From assembly GCA_937877595.1 (NCBI GenBank), contig CALFIY010000078.1, positions 1-8,252 of the forward strand: a DNA stretch of 8,252 nucleotides. The letters are read 5' to 3'. The notes under the pieces are model-generated. The model saw only the letters and a program-made list of their open reading frames with translations, made no database searches and was not told where the DNA came from. The stretch's first letter is position 1, and the number at the start of each line of letters is the position of its first letter. Position numbers and translations under genes: made by a program. The DNA is from an uncultured Prevotella sp. (lineage in GTDB: Bacteria; Bacteroidota; Bacteroidia; Bacteroidales; Bacteroidaceae). Below, piece by piece: positions 7,596-8,252 of this stretch.

Positions 7596-7649
7596 ATGTG
7601 CATCTGTGCATCTATGCTGATGTGCGTTAAAAAACAACTGATAATATGA
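7596..7649 (+). CDS. Candidate 17-codon upstream ORF in the leuB leader
   Basis: An ATG at 7596 opens a frame reading MCICASMLMCVKKQLII, with further in-frame ATGs at 7614 and 7620. It stops at TGA 7647-7649, which overlaps the leuB ATG (7646-7648) as ATGA. That arrangement would let ribosomes finishing the short ORF start on leuB. The peptide holds two Leu and three Ile codons but also three Cys and three Met, so it is not a clear leucine-attenuation leader. The 5' part encodes a tandem TGTGCATC repeat. It could be chance in a short leader, and no homologue is known to me. Confidence 0.25.
   Translation: MCICASMLMCVKKQLII
7597..7612 (+). repeat. Tandem 8-base repeat in the leuB leader
   Basis: TGTGCATC occurs twice without a gap, at 7597-7604 and 7605-7612, and a related GATGTGC appears at 7619-7625. 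CATC and GATG segments here can pair to form small competing hairpins. No function is known. Confidence 0.5.
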
Positions 7650-8252
7650 AACTGAAAATTGCTGTTTTGCCAGGCGACGGCATCGGACCGGAGATAATGG
7701 CTCAGGGAGTGGCGGTGCTCAATGCCATCGCTGCTAAGTATGGACACGAATTCACCTACGAGGAAGCCCTTGTCGGAGCCTCAGCCATTGACGCTGTCGG
7801 CAATCCCTATCCTGAGGCTACCCACGACGTGTGCATGCGTGCCGATGCAGTTCTCTTTGCTGCCGTAGGCGACCTGAAGTATGACAACAACCCCACGTCG
7901 CCAGTGCGCCCTGAGCAGGGACTTCTCGCCATGCGCAAGCAACTTGGCCTCTTTGCCAATGTGCGCCCTGTTGCAACCTTTGAGTGCCTCCTACATAAGT
8001 CGCCACTTAAGGACGAACTGTTGCGCGGTGCCGATTTCGTCGTGATACGCGAACTGACTGGCGGCATGTATTTCGGTGAGAAGTATCAGGACAACGACAA
8101 GGCATACGACACCGACATCTATACGCGTCCTGAAATAGAGCGAATACTGCGCGTGGCTTTCGAGACAGCACAGAAGCGTCGTCGCCACCTCACTGTGGTC
8201 GATAAGGCCAACGTACTGGCTTCAAGCAGACTGTGGCGCCAGATAGCAAAGG
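7646..8252 (+). CDS. leuB: 3-isopropylmalate dehydrogenase (partial, C-terminus off the window)
   Basis: Third step of leucine synthesis: NAD-dependent oxidation and decarboxylation of 3-isopropylmalate in the cytoplasm. The frame is open from ATG 7646 to the window edge, giving 202 residues of an expected 350-360. Signatures of the isocitrate/isopropylmalate dehydrogenase family are in order: GDGIGPE at 10-16, AAVGDLKYD at 72-80, RPEQGLLAMRKQLGLFANVR at 88-107, RELTGGMYFGE at 135-145 and VDKANVLASSRLWR at 185-198. Expected substrate residues are present: Arg97, Arg107, Arg135, Tyr142 and Lys187. The RPEQGLLxxRKxLGLFANxRP segment indicates isopropylmalate and not isocitrate or tartrate as substrate. 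The metal-binding Asp residues lie beyond the window. The start follows directly from GDGIGPE near the N-terminus, and the leader before it is A-rich with no Shine-Dalgarno. It likely has its own promoter at 7570. Confidence 0.96.
   Translation, partial: MKLKIAVLPGDGIGPEIMAQGVAVLNAIAAKYGHEFTYEEALVGASAIDAVGNPYPEATHDVCMRADAVLFAAVGDLKYDNNPTSPVRPEQGLLAMRKQLGLFANVRPVATFECLLHKSPLKDELLRGADFVVIRELTGGMYFGEKYQDNDKAYDTDIYTRPEIERILRVAFETAQKRRRHLTVVDKANVLASSRLWRQIAK

Overview
The window looks like a piece of a Bacteroidota chromosome, most likely Prevotella or a relative. It carries a type III glutamine synthetase, promoter elements of the Bacteroides TAnnTTTG form, A-rich leaders in place of Shine-Dalgarno sequences, and a vitamin B12 uptake locus with a BtuG-type surface lipoprotein, a protein known from gut Bacteroidota. 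All genes read rightward and none shows signs of recent transfer. I see no tRNA, rRNA, insertion sequence or CRISPR array.

Layout: (1) 1-1890, the 3' part of glnN, followed by a rho-independent terminator. (2) 1891-2214, a compact control region holding the terminator, a TAnnTTTG promoter, a complete cobalamin riboswitch and a hairpin over the start region of the next gene. (3) 2215-7503, four tightly packed genes for B12 uptake: btuB (TonB-dependent outer-membrane receptor), btuG (surface lipoprotein with a predicted beta-propeller), btuF (periplasmic binding lipoprotein) and btuC (inner-membrane permease). (4) 7504-7645, an intergenic region with an imperfect hairpin, a second TAnnTTTG promoter and a 17-codon upstream ORF whose stop overlaps the next start. 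(5) 7646 to the window end, the 5' part of leuB (3-isopropylmalate dehydrogenase).

How the genes work together: BtuG should capture corrinoids at the cell surface and pass them to the BtuB channel. BtuF should collect them in the periplasm and deliver them to BtuC. The riboswitch should shut the operon down when cobalamin is plentiful. The BtuD ATPase needed to power BtuC is not in the window: leuB with its own promoter follows btuC. The flanking genes glnN and leuB belong to amino-acid metabolism and appear to be separate transcription units. The system is a recognisable B12 locus and not a new one. The points most worth a second look are the missing ATPase gene, the riboswitch hairpin that covers an ATG, and the leuB upstream ORF.
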